Of a DNA stretch of 64,000 bases, positions 24,188-31,654 are shown piece by piece (within the stretch, counting starts at the first letter, position 1; each line of letters begins with the position of its first letter). This stretch comes from Saccharospirillum sp043196875. GTDB taxonomy: Bacteria; Pseudomonadota; Gammaproteobacteria; Pseudomonadales; Natronospirillaceae. The notes below the pieces were generated by a model that saw only the letters and a program-made list of their open reading frames with translations, was not told the origin of the DNA and did not search any database. The position numbers were made by a program, and so were the translations under genes. Location: the NCBI RefSeq assembly GCF_043196875.1, contig NZ_JBEBMX010000001.1, forward strand, positions 682,001 through 746,000. The letters run 5' to 3'.

Positions 24188-25857
24188 TGAAAGCTGCTGT
24201 TGAAAGTCGCCGGTGGTGGAAAGAAGCCGTCGTCTACCAGATCTATCCGCGTTCCTTTATGGACGGCAACGGCGATGGCACCGGCGATTTACCGGGCATC
24301 ATCGAACGCCTGGATTACCTGAAAGATCTGGGCGTCGATGTACTCTGGCTGTGCCCGATCTTCCCCTCGCCGAACGACGACAACGGCTACGACATCTCTG
24401 ATTACCAAGGCATTTTGTCGGACTTCGGCACCATGGCCGATTTCGATCGTCTGCTGGAACAGGCGCACGCGCGTGGTCTGCGCATTCTGCTTGATCTGGT
24501 GGTCAATCATTCCAGTGACGAACATCCCTGGTTCCAACAATCGCGTCAGCCGGACAGCGATAAGCGTGACTGGTATATCTGGCGCGATGGCAAAACGGCT
24601 GGCGCACCACCGAATAATTGGGCGAGTATTTTCAGCGGCCCAGCCTGGGAATACGACGATCTCAGCGGCCAGTATTTTCTGCACCTGTTCTCGCGCAAAC
24701 AGCCGGACCTGAACTGGGAAAACGCCCAGATGCGCGAGGCGGTTTATAAGATGGTGCGCTGGTGGCTCGATAAAGGCGTCGACGGTTTCCGCATCGATGC
24801 CATCACCCACATCCGCAAGGAACCGGGCTTTCCGGATTTGCCCAATCCAGAAAATTTAGCGGCGGTGCCGTCGCATGAGATGCATCGCAACAAGGACGGC
24901 ATTCTTAACTACATCAGCGAACTGTGCGCCGAAACCTTCGCGCACTACGATGTGATGACCGTCGGCGAAGCCAATGGCGTGACCATCGAACAAGCACCGG
25001 ACTGGGTCGGCGAAGACAAAAACCGCTTCAATATGCTGTTCCAGTTTGAGCAGTTGAAACTCTGGGGCACTGAAGGCAACGACGGCCTCGATTTGCCCAA
25101 GCTGAAAAGCACCCTGACGCGCTGGCAAAAAGGTCTCGAAGGTCAGGGTTGGAATGCGCTCTTTGTCGAGAACCACGACATCCCGCGCATTACCTCGACC
25201 TGGGGCAACACCGAGGACTACTGGCGCGAAAGCGCCACCGCCATCGCGCTGATGTATTTTATGATGCAGGGCACGCCCTTTATCTATCAGGGCCAGGAAC
25301 TGGGCATGACCAATCATCCGTTTACCGCCCTGGATCAGTTCGATGACGTGGCAGCGCGCAACCTGATCGCAGAATGGCGCGCCGCAGGCCGCAGTGAAGC
25401 CGAGATGCTCGCCGACCTGAAAGACAGCTCACGCGATAACGCCCGCACACCGATGCAATGGAGCCGCGACGACAACGCCGGTTTCAGCACAGCAAAACCC
25501 TGGCTGGCGGTGAACCCCAATCATCAATGGCTGAACGCCGCCGACCAGGCTGATGATCCGAACTCGGTGCTTAATTTCTATAAGGCGATGATTCGCCTGC
25601 GCCGCGCTGAGCCGACCTTGGTGTACGGCGTTTATGATCTGGTGCTGGAAGACGACGCTCAGCTTTATGCCTACACCCGCAGCCTGGACGGCGAGCAGTT
25701 TCTGGTGCTTTGTAACCTCAGCGACGCTGAGTGGCAGGGTGAACTCGGTGCCGCGACGCCGGCGGAAAATGGTTTGTGTCTGAGTAACTATGCCGATGCT
25801 GGCGGGAAGTCCGCAACGACATTACAGCCCTGGGAAGCGCGGTTGTATCGGTTGTAA
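24187..25857 (+). CDS. GH13 alpha-glucosidase, tandem paralogue
   Basis: 556 residues, the same length as the preceding enzyme and similar throughout (VVYQIYPRSFMDGNGDGTGD, NGYDISDYQ, NHSSDEHPWF). The catalytic triad is in place: Asp204 in GFRIDAITH, Glu261 in VGEANG and Asp331 in ENHDIPR. The residue after the nucleophile motif differs (ITHIRKE versus LDLLGKD) and the acid/base loop differs (VGEANG versus VGETWS), so substrate preference may have diverged. AAGGAA lies upstream of the ATG, which shares one base with the preceding stop (TGATG). The pair is an operon with a probable DUF1284 gene. Cytoplasmic. Confidence 0.88.
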   Translation: MKAAVESRRWWKEAVVYQIYPRSFMDGNGDGTGDLPGIIERLDYLKDLGVDVLWLCPIFPSPNDDNGYDISDYQGILSDFGTMADFDRLLEQAHARGLRILLDLVVNHSSDEHPWFQQSRQPDSDKRDWYIWRDGKTAGAPPNNWASIFSGPAWEYDDLSGQYFLHLFSRKQPDLNWENAQMREAVYKMVRWWLDKGVDGFRIDAITHIRKEPGFPDLPNPENLAAVPSHEMHRNKDGILNYISELCAETFAHYDVMTVGEANGVTIEQAPDWVGEDKNRFNMLFQFEQLKLWGTEGNDGLDLPKLKSTLTRWQKGLEGQGWNALFVENHDIPRITSTWGNTEDYWRESATAIALMYFMMQGTPFIYQGQELGMTNHPFTALDQFDDVAARNLIAEWRAAGRSEAEMLADLKDSSRDNARTPMQWSRDDNAGFSTAKPWLAVNPNHQWLNAADQADDPNSVLNFYKAMIRLRRAEPTLVYGVYDLVLEDDAQLYAYTRSLDGEQFLVLCNLSDAEWQGELGAATPAENGLCLSNYADAGGKSATTLQPWEARLYRL

Positions 25858-25866
25858 GGATCAAGG

Positions 25867-26307
25867 ATGAGCATCGAACTGCGTGGCCATCATCTGCTGT
25901 GCATGCTGACCCACAAAGGCTTGGGTTACAGCGATGAATTCTGCCGCAATTACGACGCTATCATCGCGCGCTTAAATCAGGGAGAGGCAATTGAGCTGAT
26001 TCGCGGACCGGACCAGATTTGCCAGCCGTTATTGTGCGTAGCAGAGGGTAACTGCGCGCACTGTCACCACGCTCGTATCCACCGGCGTGATGCTCTGGCG
26101 ATGCGAGCGGTTAGCGAAACGCTGGGTATTGCAGTGGAAGTGGGTCAGCAGCTGGCGTTGGATCAGACAGCAATAGCAGCGCTGCGCCAGGCCTTTGCTC
26201 AAGGCCAGTTGCGCAGCGGCTGCTTCGATTGTGAGTGGCATGAGCTGTGTACCGACATCGCCGCGAACGACTACGACGGCACCCTGCTGCATCACTCAAA
26301 GGGGTAA
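25867..26307 (+). CDS. DUF1284 domain protein
   Basis: 146 residues with the family start LRGHHLLCMLTHKGLGYS and many cysteines (C-x7-C region near residues 57-64, then HCHHARIHRR, and GCFDCEWHELC). The clustered Cys and His suggest a metal or Fe-S site, but no reaction has been established for the family. AAGGATCAAGG precedes the ATG, and the gene begins nine bases after the second glucosidase, so it is probably the third gene of that operon. Its last 16 bases overlap the end of the convergent oxidoreductase gene. Confidence 0.75.
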   Translation: MSIELRGHHLLCMLTHKGLGYSDEFCRNYDAIIARLNQGEAIELIRGPDQICQPLLCVAEGNCAHCHHARIHRRDALAMRAVSETLGIAVEVGQQLALDQTAIAALRQAFAQGQLRSGCFDCEWHELCTDIAANDYDGTLLHHSKG

Positions 26308-27266
26308 CGCGGGCCCCACTGGTCGCGAATCCGATCCAGCAAACGAATCAGCGTCAGGCTGTCGGCCTGGGTATGCTCAGCGCAGTCCAGACGACCGGCG
26401 GTGATGGCTTCGTTGGTCGCAGTGAATTCGTAGTGATAGCCCTTGCCCAGCAACGGGTAATGCTCGACCGAAACCGGCGCAGTACCTAGTTGCCAATGAG
26501 CTCGGTTCGGTGCAAACCACAGCGACTGGATTTCTGCCCAACCTTTTTCACCGCTGATCCAAGCCGTCTGCGGCAACTCGTAATCCAGACTGTAATGCAC
26601 CGCGCAACGCTCGCCGCCAGCATAACTCAACACCAGATCCGCACTGCGGTCGACGCCGGTTTCACCCAGCCTTACCCGGCCTTCAATCTCGACCGGCTCA
26701 CCGAACAAATCCAAGGTCAGAATCAACGGATACAAGCCAATATCAAGCAGGGCGCCACCGGCTAAATCCGGGTTATTCAAGCGATGCTCAGGGTCCGCCG
26801 GTGAGAGGAAACCGAAGTTCGCCTGGCCGTGGTGCAGCTTGCCCAGCCGGCCGTCACGCGCCTGTTCGAGAATCTGTTGATAGGCCGGGTTAAAGCGCGT
26901 CCAGAAGGCTTCCTGGCAGAACACACCCAGCTCCTGCGAACGCTGATACAAACGCTGGGCGTCCGCCAGATTGACCGCCACCGGTTTTTCCACCAGCGCC
27001 GCCTTGCCGGCTTCGAGCAAGGCTAATGCCTGATCGACATGACTGGTGTGCGGACTGGCGACATAGACCACATCGATATCCGGGCTGGCCAGAAAGGCGT
27101 CCAGATCGCCAAAGGCATGCGGCAAACCGAATTCCCTGGCAAAGGCATCGGCTTTTTGCTGACTGCGTGAATAGACACCGACGAATTCACCGCCACTGCC
27201 GTGGCGGGCGTCGTTCACAAACTGATGGGCAATATTGCCCGTTCCCATTACACCCCAACGCAACAT
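26292..27266 (-). CDS. Gfo/Idh/MocA-family NAD(P)-dependent oxidoreductase
   Basis: 324 residues. The N-terminal Rossmann fold starts with WGVMGTGNIAHQFVND. The characteristic loop EKPVAVNLADAQRL carries the EKP motif used by this family to hold cofactor and substrate. The C-terminal alpha/beta domain includes GGALLDIGLYPLI. Members oxidise or reduce sugars, inositols or dihydrodiols. It looks close to the dihydrodiol or glucose-fructose oxidoreductase-like group. There is no signal peptide. It converges on the DUF1284 gene, and proximity to the glucosidases may hint at a sugar substrate. That is inference only. Confidence 0.82.
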   Translation of the reverse strand: MLRWGVMGTGNIAHQFVNDARHGSGGEFVGVYSRSQQKADAFAREFGLPHAFGDLDAFLASPDIDVVYVASPHTSHVDQALALLEAGKAALVEKPVAVNLADAQRLYQRSQELGVFCQEAFWTRFNPAYQQILEQARDGRLGKLHHGQANFGFLSPADPEHRLNNPDLAGGALLDIGLYPLILTLDLFGEPVEIEGRVRLGETGVDRSADLVLSYAGGERCAVHYSLDYELPQTAWISGEKGWAEIQSLWFAPNRAHWQLGTAPVSVEHYPLLGKGYHYEFTATNEAITAGRLDCAEHTQADSLTLIRLLDRIRDQWGPRYPFE

Positions 27267-27310
27267 GGCGGGCTCTCCTTATTATTGTTTGATGATAGGC
27301 CTTGACTGGC

Positions 27311-27829
27311 TTAGGGCAGCACAACCGAATTCAGAAACAGCTGAGCGCGCGCTTCGCGGTCTTCATTATCGGCCTTATAGAGGACCGACACTTTAAGCCA
27401 CCGCTCACCGCGCTGGTAGAGGCGGTGACGTTGAATGCGGTTTTCCACATCGATCAGCGCATAACGCGCCAGCGAACCAGTCACTTCAAGCGGCGCATAT
27501 TCCATGCTGGCAACCTGAGCGCTATCGATTGCTTTCTGGCGCTCCGCCAATTGCGCCAAGGGCACGTCGAGCAGGCCCTGCTGCACCAGAAATTCCAGAC
27601 CTTTGTTCTTTAACGTCCAGGCGGTACCGGCCTCACCTTCGATCACCTGAGGCTCAGCTTCCCATTGCATCTGCACGCCATCAGCCAGGGTGACAGTACG
27701 ATAATCCGGCGCATAAGGCATGCGCACATGGGTCGGCCATTGCAAGTAAACAAAGCCGATCAGCAGAACGACAACGACCCAGAAGGTGGGGTTTTTCAAG
27801 ACAGCAAAGCGAGGGGAGGAATCAGACAC
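27311..27829 (-). CDS. Single-pass membrane protein downstream of the psp genes
   Basis: 172 residues, not recognised. A membrane helix near the N-terminus (FWVVVVLLIGFVYLQW) is followed by a ~135-residue extracytoplasmic beta-type domain (VTLADGVQMQWEAEPQV ... YALIDVENRIQRHRLYQRGERW). GTG at 27829 is chosen because GGAG lies eight bases upstream. A longer frame to 28003 would run back through the terminator and into the end of pspC. The rho-independent terminator of the psp operon lies just upstream, so it likely has its own promoter. No role in the Psp response is shown. Confidence 0.6.
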   Translation of the reverse strand: MSDSSPRFAVLKNPTFWVVVVLLIGFVYLQWPTHVRMPYAPDYRTVTLADGVQMQWEAEPQVIEGEAGTAWTLKNKGLEFLVQQGLLDVPLAQLAERQKAIDSAQVASMEYAPLEVTGSLARYALIDVENRIQRHRLYQRGERWLKVSVLYKADNEDREARAQLFLNSVVLP

Positions 27830-27844
27830 AGCAGGCTCCAGATG

Positions 27845-27879
27845 ACAAAAACAACACGACCGGGCAAAACCCGGCCGTG
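27845..27879 (-). terminator. Rho-independent terminator of the psp operon
   Basis: On the minus strand a 10-bp stem (CACGGCCGGG/CCCGGTCGTG, one G-T pair, five-base loop) is followed by TTGTTTTTG. It sits 15 bases after the pspC stop. Confidence 0.88.
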
Positions 27880-27893
27880 AGTATATCAGAGTG

Positions 27894-28355
27894 CTAGTCC
27901 TGGATTTTGGAGAACTCTTTATCCAATTCATAACGACGTGAAGTGACGTAACGCTCCATGTTTTCGACCCGGCCCAGCGTCTCATCCAGTCGCTGACGTG
28001 CACGCTTCAGACGTTCGCCCGGCGGTGCACTGCGATAACGAAACAGATTACGCGGCCGGTCGGTATGCAGGTTTTCATCATACTGATATTCCTGCTCAAC
28101 CGGCCCCTTTGGGCGCGGTGCCATCACAATACAGGCACCGAGATAGGCCCAGACCGTCAGCATATTGAAGAAGAAAAAGCTGCCGAATACGACCAGCCGC
28201 ACCACCCAGGGTTCAATATTGAAGTGGTCCGCAAGACCAGCACAAACACCACCGATCCAGCCGTCCCGTTTATTGCGATAGAGGTTCATGCCGAAGCCCT
28301 GACGACGACGCGCCCAAAAGCCGAGGCCCTCTTTTTTTCGATGTTGATACGCCAT
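27894..28355 (-). CDS. pspC: Phage shock protein PspC
   Basis: 153 residues. The PspC domain is clear: NLYRNKRDGWIGGVCAGLADHF, then WVVRLVVFGSFFFFNMLTVWAYLGACIVMAP as the membrane part. The C-terminal ~60 residues are charged and helical. In Psp systems PspC with PspB senses inner-membrane stress and draws PspA away from PspF. The ATG at 28355 has AGGAG about eight bases before it. The longer frame to 28391 would overlap the pspB end and is not needed. Third in the pspA-B-C order, 14 bases after pspB. Confidence 0.9.
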   Translation of the reverse strand: MAYQHRKKEGLGFWARRRQGFGMNLYRNKRDGWIGGVCAGLADHFNIEPWVVRLVVFGSFFFFNMLTVWAYLGACIVMAPRPKGPVEQEYQYDENLHTDRPRNLFRYRSAPPGERLKRARQRLDETLGRVENMERYVTSRRYELDKEFSKIQD

Positions 28356-28369
28356 GATGACGGCTCCTG

Positions 28370-28606
28370 TTATTCGGATTTTCGCTGCCAATTCGGGCTG
28401 CGTTCATCGAGGATCAATTCCAACGCAGCCACCCGCTCGTTTAATTGATCCAGGGTGCGCAGCAACTCATCCAACGATGATTGATCGTCCGCATTCAAAC
28501 TGGCATGCACCCGATTCTTGTAGCGGTAATGCATGAACAGCCACATCGGCATCACAATGACGATGAACAGAATGGTGGGCACGAACATGAATTGAAAAAA
28601 GTGCAT
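28370..28606 (-). CDS. pspB: Phage shock protein PspB
   Basis: 78 residues, with one N-terminal membrane helix (MFVPTILFIVIVMPMWLFMHY) and a cytoplasmic coiled-coil tail (LDELLRTLDQLNERVAALELILDE). Both are standard for PspB, which works with PspC as membrane sensor. It lies between pspA and pspC, with gaps of under 20 bases. Confidence 0.9.
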   Translation of the reverse strand: MHFFQFMFVPTILFIVIVMPMWLFMHYRYKNRVHASLNADDQSSLDELLRTLDQLNERVAALELILDERSPNWQRKSE

Positions 28607-28624
28607 GCTTGGCTCCTTGTCGCC

Positions 28625-29296
28625 TTAGCCTTTGTTAGTCTTCTCCAGGTCCGCCTTGAGGCGTTCCAGTTCGGCATTGACGGCATCGTTCTCGGCCAGG
28701 CTGTCGATCTCTTGGGCCAGATCTCGTCCGCGTCCCAAGTCCTGTGCTTCGAGCTCACTTTCCATACTGTCCATGCGTCGCTCGTAATGTTCGAACTTCT
28801 CGAAGGCATCCTGCAAGTTTTCTCGATGCAGTTGGCGACGCGTTTTCATCCGGGTAGTCACGGTTTGCTGGCGCATGACCAGGGTTTTCTGCTTCGCCTT
28901 GGCGTCGTTAAGCTTCGACTGCAGCTGACCGATCTCCTCGGACAACTGGCTTAGATGATCGTCCAGCGCTTCACATTCGCGCTGCAGAATGTCGGCTTCG
29001 TCGACCAGGCTTTGCTTTTCCGCCAGCGCTGCGCGCGCCAGATCTTCACGATCTTTTTCCAGCGCCAGTTTGGCTTTGGCTTCCCAGTCATCGACTTCTT
29101 TGCGCACTCGCGCCAGGCGTCGTTCGGCGTCTTTGCGATCGGCAATGACCCGCGCTGAGCTGGAACGCACTTCCACCAGCGTCTCTTCCATTTCCTGGAT
29201 GATCAGGCGGATCATCTTTTGTGGATCCTCAGCGCGATCGAGCAAAGCGTTGAGGTTGGAATTAATGATGTCGGTGAAACGGGAAAAAATACCCAT
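28625..29296 (-). CDS. pspA: Phage shock protein PspA
   Basis: 223-residue peripheral membrane protein of the PspA/IM30 (ESCRT-III-like) family. It forms long helical hairpins (FSRFTDIINSNLNALLDRAEDPQK, followed by coiled coil to the end). It binds and stabilises damaged inner membrane and, when unstressed, inhibits the activator PspF. ATG at 29296 is selected by GAGGAG about eight bases upstream. A longer frame to 29368 runs into the preceding small gene. The C-terminus ends in KADLEKTNKG. Confidence 0.95.
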   Translation of the reverse strand: MGIFSRFTDIINSNLNALLDRAEDPQKMIRLIIQEMEETLVEVRSSSARVIADRKDAERRLARVRKEVDDWEAKAKLALEKDREDLARAALAEKQSLVDEADILQRECEALDDHLSQLSEEIGQLQSKLNDAKAKQKTLVMRQQTVTTRMKTRRQLHRENLQDAFEKFEHYERRMDSMESELEAQDLGRGRDLAQEIDSLAENDAVNAELERLKADLEKTNKG

Positions 29297-29309
29297 CTTA
29301 GTCTCCTCG

Positions 29310-29489
29310 TTAATGATGGCGCTTGCTGACCGGCAGCAAGCGCTTAAATCCGCGACCAACGGCTTCAATTAAGCCGAATGCCAATGCAAAGCTGACCAGT
29401 CCGATCCACCATTGCGTCACCGCCGCCAAGGCGCTGCCCAGGGTAATCATGACCATATACAGCGGTGTCCGTTCTTTTAGTGGGATCAT
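29310..29489 (-). CDS. Small two-helix membrane protein at the head of the psp operon
   Basis: 59 residues, not matched to PspD or PspG as I know them. Two hydrophobic helices (YMVMITLGSALAAVTQWW and VSFALAFGLIEAVGR) end in a basic tail (KRLLPVSKRHH). ATG at 29489 has AAGGA seven bases upstream, and a GTG 21 bases further up has no ribosome site. It is the first gene after the candidate sigma-54 promoter and 13 bases before pspA, so it belongs to the Psp regulon. Function unknown. Confidence 0.7.
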   Translation of the reverse strand: MIPLKERTPLYMVMITLGSALAAVTQWWIGLVSFALAFGLIEAVGRGFKRLLPVSKRHH

Positions 29490-29522
29490 AAGGATGTCCT
29501 TTGTCGACACACCTTGAGGCTA

Positions 29523-29540
29523 TATCAGCATTCATGCCAA
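29523..29540 (-). promoter_or_regulatory. Sigma-54-like promoter of the psp operon
   Basis: Minus strand TTGGCATGAATGCTGATA matches the -24 TGGCA part well and the -12 part poorly (CTGA rather than TTGC). The E. coli pspA promoter also has a weak -12. The predicted start lies about 25 bases before the first ATG. The upstream 29541-29640 region is AT-rich, suitable for IHF and PspF binding, though no box is certain. Confidence 0.45.
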
Positions 29541-29683
29541 GTTTATAACCCATTGTTTTTATTATATTTTCTAGAAAAATACAGCCCACACCGATATGAT
29601 ATTTAGCGAAAATGACTAATGCCATTGGTCTAATCAGCTAAAAATTTTAAACTCGAAAAATCCTAACCATCCATGAGCCAGAG

Positions 29684-30679
29684 ATGAGTGACCGCAGCCC
29701 CCAACGCCTGCTCGGCGAAAGCCCGGTGTTAGCCGATTTACTGGACCGAACCTCGGAACTCGCACCGCTGCACCGGCCGGTCCTGGTGATTGGCGAGCGC
29801 GGTACGGGTAAGGAACTGGTCGCTGAACGGCTGCATTTTCTGTCATCACGCTGGCAACAACCGCTGATTAAGGTGAACTGTGCCGCCATCAGTGAAAGCC
29901 TGCTCGACGCCGATTTGTTCGGCTATGAACCGGGCGCTTTCACTGGCGCCAATCGCACCCACATCGGCCGTTTCGAACGCGCTCATGAAGGCACGCTGTT
30001 TCTCGATGAAGTCGGCAATATGTCGGCGCCCTTACAGGAGAAGCTGTTGCGGCTGATTGAGTACGGTGAGTTCGAGCGTCTGGGTGGCCAGAAAACGCTG
30101 ACGGTTGATGTGCGTATTGTCGCCGCCACCAACGAGGACCTGCCGTCACTGGCCGCTCAGGGTCGTTTTCGCAGCGATTTGCTCGATCGCCTGGCCTTCG
30201 ATGTGCTGACCCTACCGCCCTTACGCGCGCGCCAGGGTGATGTGCAACTGCTGGCCGAACAGTTCGCCATCCAGATGAGCAGCGAGCTGGGTTGGTCGAT
30301 GTTTCCTGGTTTCAGTGAGGCAGCGCTGGCGGCGCTGAATCAACATCCTTTTCACGGCAATGTGCGCGAGCTGAAGAATGTGATTGAACGCAGTTTGTAT
30401 CGTTGGGGTGATGAGAACGAAGCCATTGACCGCCTGGTGCTCGATCCCTTCGATTCACCCTGGCGACCGGGTAACGCTGCCGCCGAAGTCTCGCTGACCG
30501 CAGGCAGCTTCAATGATCAGGTGGCGCGTTTTGAAATCGGCTTATTGGAAGCGGCGCTGGAGCGCCATGAACGCCATCAAGGCAAGGCTGCGGAGTCGCT
30601 GGGTTTGACCTACCATCAATTTCGCAGCCAACTGCGCAAGCACGGACTGATCGGCGGTGCACGACCAAAGTCGCATTGA
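29684..30679 (+). CDS. pspF: Psp operon transcriptional activator PspF
   Basis: 331-residue bacterial enhancer-binding protein that activates sigma-54 RNA polymerase. It lacks an N-terminal receiver domain, as PspF does, and begins directly with the AAA+ domain: Walker A GERGTGKE (37-44), the sigma-54 contact loop GAFTGA (84-89), Walker B TLFLDEVGN and an arginine-finger region. The C-terminal ~50 residues carry a Fis-type helix-turn-helix (GKAAESLGLTYHQFRSQLRKHGL). It is divergent from the psp genes, as in enterobacteria. Confidence 0.93.
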   Translation: MSDRSPQRLLGESPVLADLLDRTSELAPLHRPVLVIGERGTGKELVAERLHFLSSRWQQPLIKVNCAAISESLLDADLFGYEPGAFTGANRTHIGRFERAHEGTLFLDEVGNMSAPLQEKLLRLIEYGEFERLGGQKTLTVDVRIVAATNEDLPSLAAQGRFRSDLLDRLAFDVLTLPPLRARQGDVQLLAEQFAIQMSSELGWSMFPGFSEAALAALNQHPFHGNVRELKNVIERSLYRWGDENEAIDRLVLDPFDSPWRPGNAAAEVSLTAGSFNDQVARFEIGLLEAALERHERHQGKAAESLGLTYHQFRSQLRKHGLIGGARPKSH

Positions 30680-30739
30680 GGCGACCCCAGCCAGCGCTAA
30701 GCTCGGCCAGACGATAATAACAATACAACAGGACAGCCA

Positions 30740-31093
30740 ATGAACCCGAACGTACAACGCATGGCTTTAGCGGGCGTTAGCCTTTTTATGATGGCGCAAC
30801 TGGGTGCCCAATTTGCTCAGTCACCAATGCAACTGCTGATTGGCTTTGCTGCTGTTGGCATGGTACTTGGCTTTCTGTTTCGCAACGGCCATCGCTATCT
30901 GATCAGCGGTTACGCCTTTGGCCTGGCGGCGATGATGTTTATGGACTTCATCATTGGCGGCGCTCTGGTGAAGGTCACCGGCCCGGTTTATGTAGCGGGC
31001 TATCTGTTTGCTTCAGCGGCCGGCCTGACCATTCGCTTTATCTGCTTCCAACTGCCGGCCTATTGGGCGGCACGGCGTTCGCGTACCAGTTAA
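30740..31093 (+). CDS. Small integral membrane protein
   Basis: 117 residues with four predicted membrane helices and almost no soluble part (VQRMALAGVSLFMMAQLGAQF ... LISGYAFGLAAMMFMDFIIGGAL). The C-terminus is basic (RFICFQLPAYWAARRSRTS). AGGA precedes the ATG at 30740. I do not recognise a family. It follows pspF by 60 bases and may be co-transcribed, but a role in envelope stress is only suggested by position. Confidence 0.6.
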   Translation: MNPNVQRMALAGVSLFMMAQLGAQFAQSPMQLLIGFAAVGMVLGFLFRNGHRYLISGYAFGLAAMMFMDFIIGGALVKVTGPVYVAGYLFASAAGLTIRFICFQLPAYWAARRSRTS

Positions 31094-31108
31094 GCCAATG
31101 TCAGATGC

Positions 31109-31138
31109 AAAAAACCCGTCCAATGGACGGGTTTTTTT
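31109..31138. terminator. Bidirectional rho-independent terminator
   Basis: Stem CCCGTCC/GGACGGG with an AAT loop, flanked by A and T runs on both sides. It serves the membrane-protein gene on the plus strand and glnK on the minus strand. Confidence 0.88.
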
Positions 31139-31159
31139 ATTCGCTGAACAACAGCTCAG

Positions 31160-31498
31160 TCACACAGCATCTTCGCCGGTTTCACCGGTACGGATGCGAA
31201 TCACCTGCTCCAGCGCTGCCACAAAAATCTTGCCGTCACCGATCTTGCCGGTGTTGGCTGATTTGGAAATCGCATCGATCACGGCTTCCAATTTGTTGTC
31301 ATCGGTAGCGACTTCAACTTTGATTTTGGGCAAAAAGTCGACGACGTATTCAGCGCCACGATACAGCTCAGTGTGGCCTTTTTGGCGACCAAAGCCTTTC
31401 ACTTCAGTCACGGTGATGCCCTGTACACCCACTTCAGACAAGGCTTCACGCACATCGTCGAGTTTAAAGGGCTTGATAATTGCGGTTACGAGTTTCAT
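31160..31498 (-). CDS. glnK: Nitrogen regulatory protein P-II (second GlnK)
   Basis: 112-residue PII signal protein with the T-loop YRGAEYVVDF (Tyr51, the uridylylation site) and the C-terminal signature TGKIGDGKIFVAALEQVIRIRTGE. PII proteins sense ATP/ADP and 2-oxoglutarate and block AmtB when nitrogen is plentiful. It is a near twin of the copy upstream of amtB (most residues identical). It follows amtB but is separated from it by a terminator and a ~150-base gap, so it may have its own promoter. A TTGTCG/TATGCT pair with a 16-base spacer is possible. Confidence 0.92.
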   Translation of the reverse strand: MKLVTAIIKPFKLDDVREALSEVGVQGITVTEVKGFGRQKGHTELYRGAEYVVDFLPKIKVEVATDDNKLEAVIDAISKSANTGKIGDGKIFVAALEQVIRIRTGETGEDAV

Positions 31499-31592
31499 AG
31501 CACTCTCCCTCGGAGGTAGTCACGACCCACCTCAAGCATAAACCATGCAGATAGCGCGACAAAATAGAATGCTCCATCGACAACAACGGCCC

Positions 31593-31619
31593 AAAAAGAA
31601 AGGCCCCAAATGGGGCCTT
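31593..31619 (-). terminator. Rho-independent terminator after amtB
   Basis: Minus strand stem AAGGCCCC/GGGGCCTT with an ATTT loop, followed by TTCTTTTT. It lies between amtB and the second glnK. Confidence 0.85.
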
Positions 31620-31654
31620 CACTCGGACGAGCCTTGCGGCTCAGTTACTGCAGC

